Shown: one piece after another, positions 44,381-52,565 of the stretch
How positions within the stretch are numbered: position 1 is the first letter of the stretch
How the letters are laid out: each line of letters starts with the position of its first letter
Assembly: GCF_001429045.1 (NCBI RefSeq)
Contig: NZ_LMHY01000003.1
Span: forward strand, 85,633-149,632
Reading direction: 5' to 3'
Source: Pseudomonas sp. Root71
Lineage (GTDB): Bacteria; Pseudomonadota; Gammaproteobacteria; Pseudomonadales; Pseudomonadaceae
Length of the DNA stretch: 64,000 nucleotides
The notes under the pieces: generated by a model
The model's input: the letters and a program-made list of their open reading frames with translations, nothing else
The model's database searches: none
What the model was told of the DNA's origin: nothing
Position numbers and translations under genes: made by a program

Positions 44381-45145
44381 ATGTACAAACTTGAAGTTCG
44401 AGACCTGCATAAAAGCTACGGCGCGCATCAGGTGCTCAAGGGCGTTTCCCTGCAGGCACAGGCCGGTGACGTGATCAGCATCATCGGTTCCAGCGGCTCT
44501 GGCAAAAGTACGTTCCTGCGCTGCATCAACCTGCTGGAGCAACCCAATGCGGGCAATATCGTACTCAATGGCGAACCGCTCAAGCTGGTGGCCAACAAGC
44601 TCGGCGGACTGAAGGCGGCCGAACCCAAACAGTTGCAACGCATGCGTTCGCAACTATCGATGGTGTTTCAGCACTTCAACCTGTGGTCACATATGAGCGC
44701 TCTGGAAAACGTCATGGAAGCGCCAGTGCATGTGCTGGGCCTGGGCAAGAAAGAGGCACGGGAAAAGGCCGAGCACTACCTGGACAAAGTCGGTGTGGCG
44801 CACCGCATGAACGCCTGGCCGGCGCATATGTCCGGTGGCGAGCAGCAGCGCGTGGCCATTGCCCGCGCATTGGCGATGGAACCGCAAGTGATGCTGTTCG
44901 ATGAGCCGACGTCGGCCCTCGACCCCGAACTGGTCGGCGAAGTGCTTAAAGTCATGCAGGATCTGGCCCAGGAAGGCCGCACCATGGTGGTGGTGACTCA
45001 CGAAATGGGCTTTGCCCGCGAGGTTTCGAACCAACTGGTGTTCCTGCACAAGGGCATGGTCGAAGAGCGCGGCGACCCGCGTGAAGTGCTGGTCAACCCG
45101 CAGTCCGAACGCCTCCGGCAGTTTCTGGCCGGGAGCCTGAAGTAA
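44381..45145 (+). CDS. aotP: amino-acid ABC transporter ATPase (AotP-like)
   Basis: A 254-residue ATPase: Walker [10 protein letters not shown] near 36, signature M-S-G-G-E-Q-Q-R near 150, Walker [13 protein letters not shown] near 172. The H-loop His is in V-V-T-H-E-M. It powers the AotQ/M permease. Last gene of the operon before a large hairpin. Confidence 0.93.
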   Translation: MYKLEVRDLHKSYGAHQVLKGVSLQAQAGDVISIIGSSGSGKSTFLRCINLLEQPNAGNIVLNGEPLKLVANKLGGLKAAEPKQLQRMRSQLSMVFQHFNLWSHMSALENVMEAPVHVLGLGKKEAREKAEHYLDKVGVAHRMNAWPAHMSGGEQQRVAIARALAMEPQVMLFDEPTSALDPELVGEVLKVMQDLAQEGRTMVVVTHEMGFAREVSNQLVFLHKGMVEERGDPREVLVNPQSERLRQFLAGSLK

Positions 45146-45182
45146 CGCCGCCCCCCACCCATGCACTGCTCGGCGCTGCCCA

Positions 45183-45221
45183 GACAAGGTTGGCTTCGGA
45201 TACACTCCGGCCAACCTTGTC
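45183..45221. terminator. long hairpin after the aotP-like gene
   Basis: GACAAGGTTGGC and GCCAACCTTGTC form a perfect 12-bp stem, with inner CGGA/TCCG pairing around TACAC. There is no T-tract. It lies 51 bp before the RpiR gene and could be a terminator or that regulator's operator. Confidence 0.55.
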
Positions 45222-45272
45222 AGGGCATCAGGCACAGCCCTTCTCTCACCTTCAGGAAATGTTGAGCCGGAT

Positions 45273-46181
45273 ATGCCCACCCCATCGAAAGACACCACTG
45301 TCTATGCCGCGCCGGTCATGCGCAAACTGACGGAAATCGTTTCCGATCTGCCGCCGTCACTGCGCAAGGTCGCGGACTTTATCCTGCGTCACCCGCTCAA
45401 GGCCGCGACGCTGACCATCGAGGAGATGGCGCACGAAACATTGACCTCACCCGCCGCCGTCAACCGTCTGGCCAAAGCCCTGGACCTCGGTGGCTACAGC
45501 GGCATGAAGGCCGAGCTGGTCGCAACGTTGCAGCAGATGGTGTCGCCGGTCGACAAGCTGCGCAACGAACTTGCCCATCGCCCCGGCGGCGCGTTTGGCC
45601 TGCATGAACAACTGCAGAGCGCCAGCAGCAACCTGGCCACTGCGGCGAGCAACAACCACGCCGACACCTTCGAAGCATTCGTCACTCGCCTGATCAAAGC
45701 GCGCAAAATCTACATCCTGGGCTTTGGCAACAGTGTCTACTTCGCCGGCCTCGCCGCGTCGACCCTGATGCCCTTCTGTGCGGACGCCACTGCCATCAGC
45801 ATGGAGGGCGGCAACGAAAACGCCGCTTACCGTCTGGCCGCGATCACCGACCAGGACGTGCTGCTGGCGATCGCCCTGCCGCGCTACTCCCTCGACACCC
45901 TGCAACTGGCACGCTTCGCCAATGAACGCGGCGCATCGGTGCTGGCAATTACCGACTCACCCGCCTCGCCGCTCACCGGCATTGCCCAGCACACGCTGTT
46001 TGCGCCTTGCGATCACCCGGTGCTGACCAGTTCCAACATCGCCGTACTGGCCTTGATCGAAGGCTTGGTCGCCGGCGTGATGGCGCGCAATAAAGAAGCG
46101 GTCAAACTGGCAACCGAACTGACTGAAAGCGTGATGTCGTACCTGCACATCCCTGCCAGCGGCAAACCTGCGAAAAAGTGA
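45273..46181 (+). CDS. RpiR/MurR family regulator with SIS domain
   Basis: A 302-residue regulator. The N-terminal HTH (MRKLTEIVSDLPPSLRKVADFILRHPLKAATLTIEEMAHETLTSPAAVNRLAKALDLGGYSGMKAEL) is in the first 90 residues, and the SIS domain follows (I-L-G-F-G-N-S-V-Y-F-A ... R-L-A-A-I-T-D-Q-D-V-L-L-A-I-A-L-P). SIS domains usually bind sugar phosphates, so such a regulator beside an amino-acid transporter operon is unusual. P. aeruginosa has argR at this position. It may sense an amino sugar or opine-like ligand. Confidence 0.87.
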   Translation: MPTPSKDTTVYAAPVMRKLTEIVSDLPPSLRKVADFILRHPLKAATLTIEEMAHETLTSPAAVNRLAKALDLGGYSGMKAELVATLQQMVSPVDKLRNELAHRPGGAFGLHEQLQSASSNLATAASNNHADTFEAFVTRLIKARKIYILGFGNSVYFAGLAASTLMPFCADATAISMEGGNENAAYRLAAITDQDVLLAIALPRYSLDTLQLARFANERGASVLAITDSPASPLTGIAQHTLFAPCDHPVLTSSNIAVLALIEGLVAGVMARNKEAVKLATELTESVMSYLHIPASGKPAKK

Positions 46182-46203
46182 GTACCTGGCGCCACTGGCA
46201 GCA

Positions 46204-47118
46204 TCAGGCCAGGGGCTTGACGAACATCAAACTGCACTGCGCATTGGTCAACACCTGCTCAGCAGTGCTGCCCAGGAACATGTCGCCCCCGCGGTGATGA
46301 TACGCAGTGCCCAAGACCAACAAGTCAAAAGCATTGTGTTGCGCAAATTGCCTGATCACTTTGTGGGGTAGACCGGTCAGAAGATGCCGTCGTTCTTCTT
46401 CTATGCCATAACGATCGGCAAGCGCCTCGAAGGCCTCCTCCTGGGCATCGATGACCGCTTCTTTCAAGCTACCGCCCAGGCTCAATGTCGGTACGCTCAT
46501 TTTCGTATCGCCTACCACCGCCCAGCTGTTGACACTAAGCACATGCAAGGCGGCACCCGATGACGCCGCCAGTGTCGAGGCTACGTCGACAATCCGGTCG
46601 TTCAGCCCTTGGCTCAGCTCCTCCAGATGAGACAAATCCATGGCGGCGAGAATCTTCAAGGGTGTGGAGTTCTTGCCCTCGGCCACCAGGTGCAGGTGGG
46701 CAGGACAATCACGCAGTAACAGCAAGTCCACGGGCTGGTGGAACGCACGGCCGAGTGCCGATACATAGTGGAAGTCCTTGATGACCAGATCCGGATGGAA
46801 GTCATTCACATACTCAAGCACATGAGCCGGGCTCGATTTGCTCCAGACCACTTCCGTGGTCACCTGCAGTCCCACGCACTTTTGAATTCGGCCTTGCTGC
46901 TCCAGCCATTGGCGATGCACTTGCAAATAGCCTTCTCGTGCCTGGGCCATCGCTTGATGGTCAAACAAACCGGCCAACGCCAGCGCCGGGACATAATCGA
47001 ACGCCACGATGTGCAAACATGCGCCCGTTGCACAGGCCAATGCATGAGCTCGCTCAAATGCCGGAGTACGGACCATTTCCGCGGGTGCGATCAACAAGAT
47101 TCGCTTAAGTTTAAGCAT
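46204..47118 (-). CDS. universal stress protein, tandem UspA domains
   Basis: A 304-residue protein with two UspA domains in a row (about 1-145 and 150-305). The second ends in L-V-L-G-T-A-Y-H-H-R-G-G-D-M-F-L-G-S-T-A-E-Q-V-L, an ATP-binding-type G-x2-G-x9-G-S/T pattern. One of four related proteins in this block. GAGG precedes the second of two adjacent ATGs (47118). An FNR-like dyad lies 174 bp upstream. Confidence 0.9.
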   Translation of the reverse strand: MLKLKRILLIAPAEMVRTPAFERAHALACATGACLHIVAFDYVPALALAGLFDHQAMAQAREGYLQVHRQWLEQQGRIQKCVGLQVTTEVVWSKSSPAHVLEYVNDFHPDLVIKDFHYVSALGRAFHQPVDLLLLRDCPAHLHLVAEGKNSTPLKILAAMDLSHLEELSQGLNDRIVDVASTLAASSGAALHVLSVNSWAVVGDTKMSVPTLSLGGSLKEAVIDAQEEAFEALADRYGIEEERRHLLTGLPHKVIRQFAQHNAFDLLVLGTAYHHRGGDMFLGSTAEQVLTNAQCSLMFVKPLA

Positions 47119-47291
47119 CATATACCTCGTACTTGCAGCACCTCACGGTCACGACTGCAATCCCGGCTCCTGTCGGACTGCATGCCATCTTTCAATACTT
47201 GCCGGGTGCTTTATCGGCGGACTCCAGGCGGGCATCGACTTCCTGCGCGTGTCCTGTTGATCGAGTATCTGGCGTGAGAACCTGTACTCCT

Positions 47292-47305
47292 CTGACATTT
47301 GTCAA
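47292..47305. promoter_or_regulatory. FNR-like dyad (TGAC type) upstream of the universal stress gene
   Basis: CTGAC-ATTT-GTCAA has the spacing of an FNR/Anr box but GTCA in place of ATCA. The dyad TGACA-TT-TGTCA is perfect. Confidence 0.45.
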
Positions 47306-47360
47306 ACATGAGTGCGCTTTCCTTTGGCGCACAGATAACTTGCCATCGACAGAAGGATTG

Positions 47361-47374
47361 TTGATAAAGCTCAA
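47361..47374. promoter_or_regulatory. FNR/Anr-like box before the ion channel gene
   Basis: TTGAT-AAAG-CTCAA matches TTGAT-N4-ATCAA in nine of ten positions and lies 85 bp before the channel ATG. Confidence 0.55.
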
Positions 47375-47458
47375 AGCTTTTTTGTTGCGCTGGTGTAGAA
47401 CACACTATGCGGGCACTCACGGTCCGTCGTGGACAACCAGTCAGAACGAGGTACTGCC

Positions 47459-47887
47459 ATGCTGGCAGTTACATTGATCAATACGTTGGTGGTCATCATA
47501 GTCGTCGTCATTCACTACGAATGCCTGTTGCGTCTGAACGACTGGCTTCCCCGACTCAACCTTTGGAGTCGTTTCAGAATTGTGGTGGGCGTGTTCGGTG
47601 CCCTGGTGGCCCATGCACTCGAGGTCTGGTGTTTTGCGCTGGTTTATTACCTGATGGTCCACTCTGAAAAGTGGGGCAGTTTGCAGGGAAATTTCGACGG
47701 TTCACTGATGGACTGCGTGTACTTTTCCTTCACCACTTACACGACAATCGGTTTTGGCGATATCTCGCCGGTGGGCAATCTCAAATACCTGACGGGGCTG
47801 CAAGCGCTGACGGGGCTTGTTCTGATTACCTGGACGGCTTCGTTTCTGTTTCTCGAAATGCAGAAATACTGGAAAAGCAGCAGATAA
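47459..47887 (+). CDS. two-helix potassium-channel-like protein
   Basis: A 142-residue membrane protein: hydrophobic N-terminus, second helix around 40-65, pore loop with the filter T-T-Y-T-T-I-G-F-G-D near 93-102, and a last helix (L-V-L-I-T-W-T-A-S-F-L-F). TIGFGD fits a K+ filter of the KcsA/2-TM type; no cyclic-nucleotide or RCK domain is fused. GAGG precedes ATG 47459. It stands beside stress proteins and an Anr paralogue, which suggests a role under energy or oxygen limitation. Confidence 0.83.
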   Translation: MLAVTLINTLVVIIVVVIHYECLLRLNDWLPRLNLWSRFRIVVGVFGALVAHALEVWCFALVYYLMVHSEKWGSLQGNFDGSLMDCVYFSFTTYTTIGFGDISPVGNLKYLTGLQALTGLVLITWTASFLFLEMQKYWKSSR

Positions 47888-48038
47888 ATCGCCTTGAGCA
47901 GCAGGTCGCCCTTGAGTATCACCCGCAGTACAAAAGTGATTCCCAATTACTCATTCAGTCGCGCCAATGTCCGAGAAAAATCAGCCTCGGCCCCCATGGA
48001 GTCTAAGCTCTACGCATCAATACCGGACATACCAGAAC

Positions 48039-48785
48039 ATGTCTGAAATCAAACTGTCGGCCGTCCATTCTCTCAAGACGGCCTGTTCAAACTGTAGCGT
48101 AATGGAGCTATGCCTGCCCCTTGGCCTGACCGGTCAGGAGGTCGCGCGCCTGGACAGACTGATCGTTCAAAGGGTCAAGGTTAAAAAAGGCGCCACACTC
48201 TACCGGGCCGGCGACCCGCTGCGTTCGCTGTTTGCCGTTCGTATTGGTTCATTCAAGACCAGTGTGCTTTCAATCGATGGTCGCGAGCAGACCACCGGAT
48301 TCCATATGCCCGGTGAGATGCTCGGCCTGGACGCTATCAGTAACGAGTTGCACGCTTGCAGTGCTTTTGCCCTGGAGGACAGTGAAGTCTGTCCTGTCCA
48401 CTTCTCTCAACTGGAGAAACTCGCCCAGGAATTGCCTTCACTGCAGCACAGCCTGAACAAAATCCTCAGCCGTGAAATCGTGCGTGATCATGACATGTTG
48501 ATGATGCTGGGCAACATGAACTCGGATGAGCGCCTGGCGGCGTTCCTGCTGAATCTGTCCCAGCGCTTGAGCTTGCGAGGTTATTCATCGAGCAACTTTG
48601 TGCTGAAAATGCGCCGTGAGGAAATTGGTTCTTACCTGGGCCTGCGACTGGAAACCATTTGCCGGGGGATTGCACATCTGCGCGATCAAGGACTGGTGGA
48701 GGTGTCCGGTCGAGACGTCAGGATTCATGATATGGAAGGGCTTAAACAGCTGATTGCAGGCTGTAATCGCCCTCCCCTGTGCTAG
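48039..48785 (+). CDS. CRP/FNR-type regulator, Anr paralogue with Fe-S cysteines
   Basis: A 248-residue regulator resembling Anr/FNR along its length. The cluster cysteines are Cys16, Cys19, Cys25 and Cys118, so it should hold an oxygen-sensitive 4Fe-4S cluster. The cNMP-like beta-roll runs from about 45 to 130, the dimer helix to 160, and the winged helix from 165. The recognition helix reads E205-T-I-C208-R209, where FNR and Anr have E-x-x-S-R. This change of Ser to Cys may alter site choice. ATG 48039 is taken because the longer frame (47967) has no match to Anr. No FNR-type box is clear before it. Confidence 0.88.
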   Translation: MSEIKLSAVHSLKTACSNCSVMELCLPLGLTGQEVARLDRLIVQRVKVKKGATLYRAGDPLRSLFAVRIGSFKTSVLSIDGREQTTGFHMPGEMLGLDAISNELHACSAFALEDSEVCPVHFSQLEKLAQELPSLQHSLNKILSREIVRDHDMLMMLGNMNSDERLAAFLLNLSQRLSLRGYSSSNFVLKMRREEIGSYLGLRLETICRGIAHLRDQGLVEVSGRDVRIHDMEGLKQLIAGCNRPPLC

Positions 48786-48818
48786 GTGCTGCCAATCGGC
48801 GCTTGACGAACATGAGGC

Positions 48819-49718
48819 TCACTGCCTGACAGCCAGAATGCTACCTGGTACAGAGTACAGCGCCCGTTCCGTGTTACTGCCAATCAACTGGTCGATTCCG
48901 ACCCGATGCACAGTGCCCATCACCACTACATCCGCCAGATACGCCTCGACAAACTCTCGAATGGCCGGCACCGGCGGGCCCATGACGAAATGCCGACGCT
49001 CCGGTGGCACGTTGTAGCGATCCGCCAGATTGACAAACGCCAGGTGCAAGGACGAACGCAGATCCTCGATGAAGTCCCCGGCCCATCCACCACTGACCAG
49101 CGGTGCATCACCATTGAAAGCCGGCGACAAGTCATAGGCGTAAAGCAGATGCAAGGGGGCATCACATTGCAGGGCCAACGCATTGGCGGTCTGGATGATG
49201 GTGTCGTTCAGGCCGCTGATTTGCGTTGAAGGATCGAACGGATCCACTGCCGCTACAACACGGTGCGGCAAGCCGTAGCGGGTCTGGTTCACCAGGAGCA
49301 CGGGGATCGGGCATTCGCGCAGCAGGTGGCAATCGAGCGGGGTGATGAATACTCGCTTGAGCACTGGCTCCAGAGTCACATCCTTGATCAACAGATCGGG
49401 ATCGAGGTCGGCGACAGTCTTCAGAATGTCCAGCAACGGGTGGGTCGTGAAAACCACCTCGACCGTCACTTGCAGCCCCTGGTCGCTCAACCGTTCAACT
49501 TCATCGGCCACCCAACGGCGATAGCGCCGCAAATAACGTTGCTGCCCTGCATCGTCGGTTTTCTCCTCCCACAAATGCACCATCGGCACCGGCTCGACAA
49601 AAGCCCGCACGTCGAGTGCGGCACCGCTGGCCCTGGCCAGTGCGACGGCACGCAACGTGGCAGGGGACTGGTGCAGGGTTTGATCGGCGATCAGCAGTAA
49701 ACGTTGATATTGCCCCAT
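48819..49718 (-). CDS. universal stress protein, tandem UspA domains
   Basis: A 299-residue protein with two UspA domains (about 1-145, 155-300). The second ends in V-V-M-G-T-V-H-R-V-G-I-D-Q-L-I-G-S-N-T-E-R-A-L, which has the ATP-type pattern. The GTG at 49721 and ATG at 49718 are both possible; GAGG favours ATG. A perfect FNR box is 75 bp upstream. It converges on the Anr paralogue. Confidence 0.9.
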   Translation of the reverse strand: MGQYQRLLLIADQTLHQSPATLRAVALARASGAALDVRAFVEPVPMVHLWEEKTDDAGQQRYLRRYRRWVADEVERLSDQGLQVTVEVVFTTHPLLDILKTVADLDPDLLIKDVTLEPVLKRVFITPLDCHLLRECPIPVLLVNQTRYGLPHRVVAAVDPFDPSTQISGLNDTIIQTANALALQCDAPLHLLYAYDLSPAFNGDAPLVSGGWAGDFIEDLRSSLHLAFVNLADRYNVPPERRHFVMGPPVPAIREFVEAYLADVVVMGTVHRVGIDQLIGSNTERALYSVPGSILAVRQ

Positions 49719-49792
49719 CACACACCTCGGCTCAGCTCCGGTCTTGAAGTACCGGCAATGCTCAAGACTGCGTCCGAACCCTCACCCCCTGC

Positions 49793-49806
49793 TTGATTTT
49801 AATCAA
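49793..49806. promoter_or_regulatory. perfect FNR/Anr box before the universal stress gene
   Basis: TTGAT-TTTA-ATCAA matches the FNR/Anr consensus exactly. Its centre is 82 bp upstream of the start, so a class II promoter with the box near -41.5 would leave a leader of about 40 bases. Confidence 0.85.
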
Positions 49807-49881
49807 ACACAAGCGAATGAACACCGCCATGACAGGTTCCTGATCCAGATCAGATAAAAGCACGGCCACCGGCGTAAAAAA

Positions 49882-50033
49882 GACCTGAGCCGCACGCTTG
49901 CATCAATCCAGATGGACTCGGTGGACGCCTCCAGCAATGCGCCGATGCGCGAACTGGCCCGATACCTGGGTTTCGACACACACACAATGATCCGGATGAC
50001 AGTCGGCAGGTCATTCACCGGCTTTACCTGAAA
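49882..50033 (+). pseudogene. GNAT domain fragment with a CA-repeat frameshift
   Basis: An open stretch encodes N-A-P-M-R-E-L-A-R-Y-L-G-F-D, the end of a Pat-like GNAT domain; after ACACACACACA (49976-49986) the frame is lost, and the +2 frame continues as N-D-P-D-D-S-R-Q-V-I-H-R-L-Y-L-K, a normal end for such a domain. Deleting one CA unit would join the two. The upstream domain is missing, with a stop at 49855, so it is a decayed fragment. The spacer 49719-50085 holds no intact gene. Confidence 0.6.
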
Positions 50034-50085
50034 AAAATCCCCCCGCGAGAGTCTGGCCAACAGCTTGTCGCGGGGCGAATGATCT

Positions 50086-51009
50086 TCAGGACTGCAGCAT
50101 CCTGCCCGGTTTGATTGCCAGCACGCTGCAAGGTGCCCGATGCAGGAGTTGCTCAGCGGTACTTCCCGGCAGCTTGCTCAACCCGTTGTGCTGCACGGTC
50201 CCCATCACAATGACGTCCGTGTGGTGCCCGGTGGCAAATTCGCAAATACTCGGGATCGGCGCACCTTCAATGAAATGGCGACACGCCGGTGGCACCCCGT
50301 GGCGCTCGGCCAAAGCTGAAAACGCTTCGCGCTCAGCCGTTCCCAGGGCTTCATAAATCCCGGTGGCCAGAGGCAACGCGCCAAAGCCCATATCCTGGAC
50401 ATACGCGGCCGTCCAGTCATACACGTGCGCCAGCTCAAGCCGGGCCTCGCAGACTGACGCCAGTTTCTTCGCGGCAGCGACAATCCGATCGTTGAACACC
50501 AGGTCCTGCTCTTCGCTGCGCAATACATCGACGATGACCAAAATGTTGTGCGGCTGCGGGTTGCGGTCGTCAGTCACCAGATGCACCGGCACCGGACAAT
50601 CGCGCAGCAATTGCCAGTCCAGCGCCGAGAAGAACACCCGTTTCAAGGCAGACTCCTGTTGAGCACCCTTGATGATCAGCGCCAAGGGCATCTCGCTGAC
50701 AAAATGCACGATCTCTGCATAAGGAGCCTGTACCCACGCGACCTCACTGGTGACCTTCACGCCGTGCATGCTCAACCTTTCAGCTTGCTGCACAAGCCAC
50801 TGTCGATGGGCTTGAAGGTAGCCCTCCCTGGCCGCGCTTATTTGTTCGGGGGCGAACAGACCGGCTACCGCCAGGGCCTGAAAATAATCGAATGCCACGA
50901 TATGCAGGGGCAATTGCATGGCGCGAGCCAACGCGCCGGCGCGATCGAATGCCGGTGTCTGGGTCATGGTCGGGGGGGCGATCAACAGTACATGCTGAGC
51001 ATTGGACAT
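50086..51009 (-). CDS. universal stress protein, tandem UspA domains
   Basis: A 307-residue protein with two UspA domains, closely related to its neighbours (shared G-A-x-L-x-x-x-x-L-H-I-V-A-F-D-Y-F opening, V-I-V-M-G-T-V-Q-H-N-G-L-S-K-L-P-G-S-T-A-E-Q-L-L end). GAGG lies before the ATG. A 74-residue gene lies upstream in the same direction, with a 46-bp gap, so they may be co-transcribed. Confidence 0.9.
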   Translation of the reverse strand: MSNAQHVLLIAPPTMTQTPAFDRAGALARAMQLPLHIVAFDYFQALAVAGLFAPEQISAAREGYLQAHRQWLVQQAERLSMHGVKVTSEVAWVQAPYAEIVHFVSEMPLALIIKGAQQESALKRVFFSALDWQLLRDCPVPVHLVTDDRNPQPHNILVIVDVLRSEEQDLVFNDRIVAAAKKLASVCEARLELAHVYDWTAAYVQDMGFGALPLATGIYEALGTAEREAFSALAERHGVPPACRHFIEGAPIPSICEFATGHHTDVIVMGTVQHNGLSKLPGSTAEQLLHRAPCSVLAIKPGRMLQS

Positions 51010-51055
51010 AGGACACCTCGGTACCCGGGTATATGGACAGGCGTGGTCGGTATCG

Positions 51056-51280
51056 TCACTCCACGAGGTCGAAACGAACCTCCTGTTCCCGGGCCGGGAC
51101 AGTTCGACAGCTTGCCGCCGAGCGGACAGTCACTGGCCAGACATGAGGTGCCTCGATACGTGCCTTGAGTTGGCCGACAAAGCTACTGGCAGCTTCCTGG
51201 CTATTGAAATTGACTTCCAGGGCATCCAGGTGCACGACCCAGCAATGGGGAACCCGTTGCTCGGTAATATCAATGTTCAT
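51056..51280 (-). CDS. 74-aa protein of unknown function
   Basis: ATG 51280 has a strong GGAGG six bases upstream. The product is soluble, with H-C-W-V-V-H-L-D-A-L-E-V-N-F and a helix S-Q-E-A-A-S-S-F-V-G-Q-L-K. A TTGAC-type dyad lies about 103 bp upstream. It is followed by a universal stress gene. Not recognised. Confidence 0.65.
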   Translation of the reverse strand: MNIDITEQRVPHCWVVHLDALEVNFNSQEAASSFVGQLKARIEAPHVWPVTVRSAASCRTVPAREQEVRFDLVE

Positions 51281-51382
51281 CGTCAACCTCCGTTAAAGCT
51301 GGAGACATGCTTTAACTTCAAAGTGTAATTGCGACCTTCATGACCCTGCTCTCGAGACTGCACCGGGCTGGCAGGCGAAGGT

Positions 51383-51396
51383 TTGACAATGGTCAA
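51383..51396. promoter_or_regulatory. TTGAC-type FNR-like dyad
   Basis: TTGAC-AATG-GTCAA is a perfect dyad with FNR spacing but C/G in the outer fifth position. It lies 103 bp before the 74-aa gene on the minus strand. Confidence 0.55.
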
Positions 51397-51461
51397 CAAA
51401 TCCGTGTTTGGACCTGCCGTGCCCACCGCACGTCGGGAGCGTATTCCGGTCAAGCGACTGC

Positions 51462-51475
51462 TTGATAAAGATCAA
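51462..51475. promoter_or_regulatory. perfect FNR/Anr box before the universal stress gene
   Basis: TTGAT-AAAG-ATCAA matches the consensus exactly, 98 bp upstream of ATG 51573. Confidence 0.85.
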
Positions 51476-51572
51476 ACTCATCTCTGTGCGTCGTCTCAAG
51501 ATCCAGGCAAGGTGTTCCTGCCTGAATGCAGCCTCTCAAATGAGCAGACGCAATCGCCACGGGAGATTTGTC

Positions 51573-52499
51573 ATGTCCGAGCCATCAAGATTCATGCTGG
51601 TCGTCTCACCGCTCATGAAAAACAGCCCGGCCTTCGACCGGGCTGCCGCCCTGGCCAAGGCCTCGGGAGCTGCACTGCACATCGTTGCGTTTGATTACCT
51701 GGAAGGCCTGGTGACCGCGGGTCTGGTGAACGAGCAGGCGCGCGAAGAAATCCGTTTGGGCTATGTCGAACGCCACCAGCAATGGCTCGAAGAACAGGCC
51801 CGGCCGTTACGCAAGATCGGCATGCACGTCACGACCGAAGTGGTCTGGGTCAATAACCCGTTGCAGGAAATCCTGATTCATCTTGAAGAGGCCAAAATGG
51901 CTGTTCTGATCAAGGAACTGGAACACGAGTCGCTGCTGTCGCGGCTGATGTTCACCCCCCTCGATATTCATCTGCTACGCGAGTGCCCGGTGCCTCTGCA
52001 TTTTGTCAGCCAGATGCATCACGCACTGCCGCGCAGGATCGTTGCCGCCGTCGACCCTTTCCATCGTGATGGCCAGTACGAAGGTTTCAACGACAGGATT
52101 TTGCGCGAAGCGTCGAAACTGGCGAGCACCTGCAACGCCCAACTCGATGTCGTCTATGCCCATGACCTGTCTTCGATCAGTGCCGACGAATTTGGCTTTA
52201 GCAATGGCTCGGCGTTTTTCTCTTCAAGCAAAGCCAAGACCCTGTTCGACATGCAGGGCGAGGCCTTCGGCGAGTTGGCCGAGCGCAACGGCATCCCGCC
52301 GCAGAACCAGCACATGATCATGGGCGACCCGGCCAGGGTGCTGTGCAGCTTCGCCGATGCCTATGACATCGACGTGATTGTCATGGGCCGCGTGGGGCAT
52401 CGCGCGATGGAGCGTTTGATCGGCAGTACCGTGGAACACCTGCTTTACAAAATGCCGTGCAGCATCTGGGTGGTTTCCCCCGAAGAACTCGAGGGATGA
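51573..52499 (+). CDS. universal stress protein, tandem UspA domains
   Basis: A 308-residue protein from ATG 51573 with GGGAG upstream. Two UspA domains (about 1-145, 155-300); the second ends V-I-V-M-G-R-V-G-H-R-A-M-E-R-L-I-G-S-T-V-E-H-L-L. It is the plus-strand partner of the divergent 74-aa gene, with separate FNR-type boxes for each. The frame to 51408 is not used, as it crosses the box. Confidence 0.9.
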   Translation: MSEPSRFMLVVSPLMKNSPAFDRAAALAKASGAALHIVAFDYLEGLVTAGLVNEQAREEIRLGYVERHQQWLEEQARPLRKIGMHVTTEVVWVNNPLQEILIHLEEAKMAVLIKELEHESLLSRLMFTPLDIHLLRECPVPLHFVSQMHHALPRRIVAAVDPFHRDGQYEGFNDRILREASKLASTCNAQLDVVYAHDLSSISADEFGFSNGSAFFSSSKAKTLFDMQGEAFGELAERNGIPPQNQHMIMGDPARVLCSFADAYDIDVIVMGRVGHRAMERLIGSTVEHLLYKMPCSIWVVSPEELEG

Positions 52500-52565
52500 C
52501 ACCCCGGGAAATAAAGGCGATGGGAGAACGAGTATTAAGTGCGCCGCCCCGGCACGACCCTCAGG

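Noticed and set aside
49840..49853. CTGAT-CCAG-ATCAG as an FNR box
   Set aside because: Both outer bases differ from the consensus, and a perfect box lies 34 bp away; kept only as a weak possibility.
49803..50060. 85-codon minus-strand frame between two universal stress genes
   Set aside because: It crosses a perfect FNR box and a decayed GNAT fragment on the other strand, and has no ribosome site.
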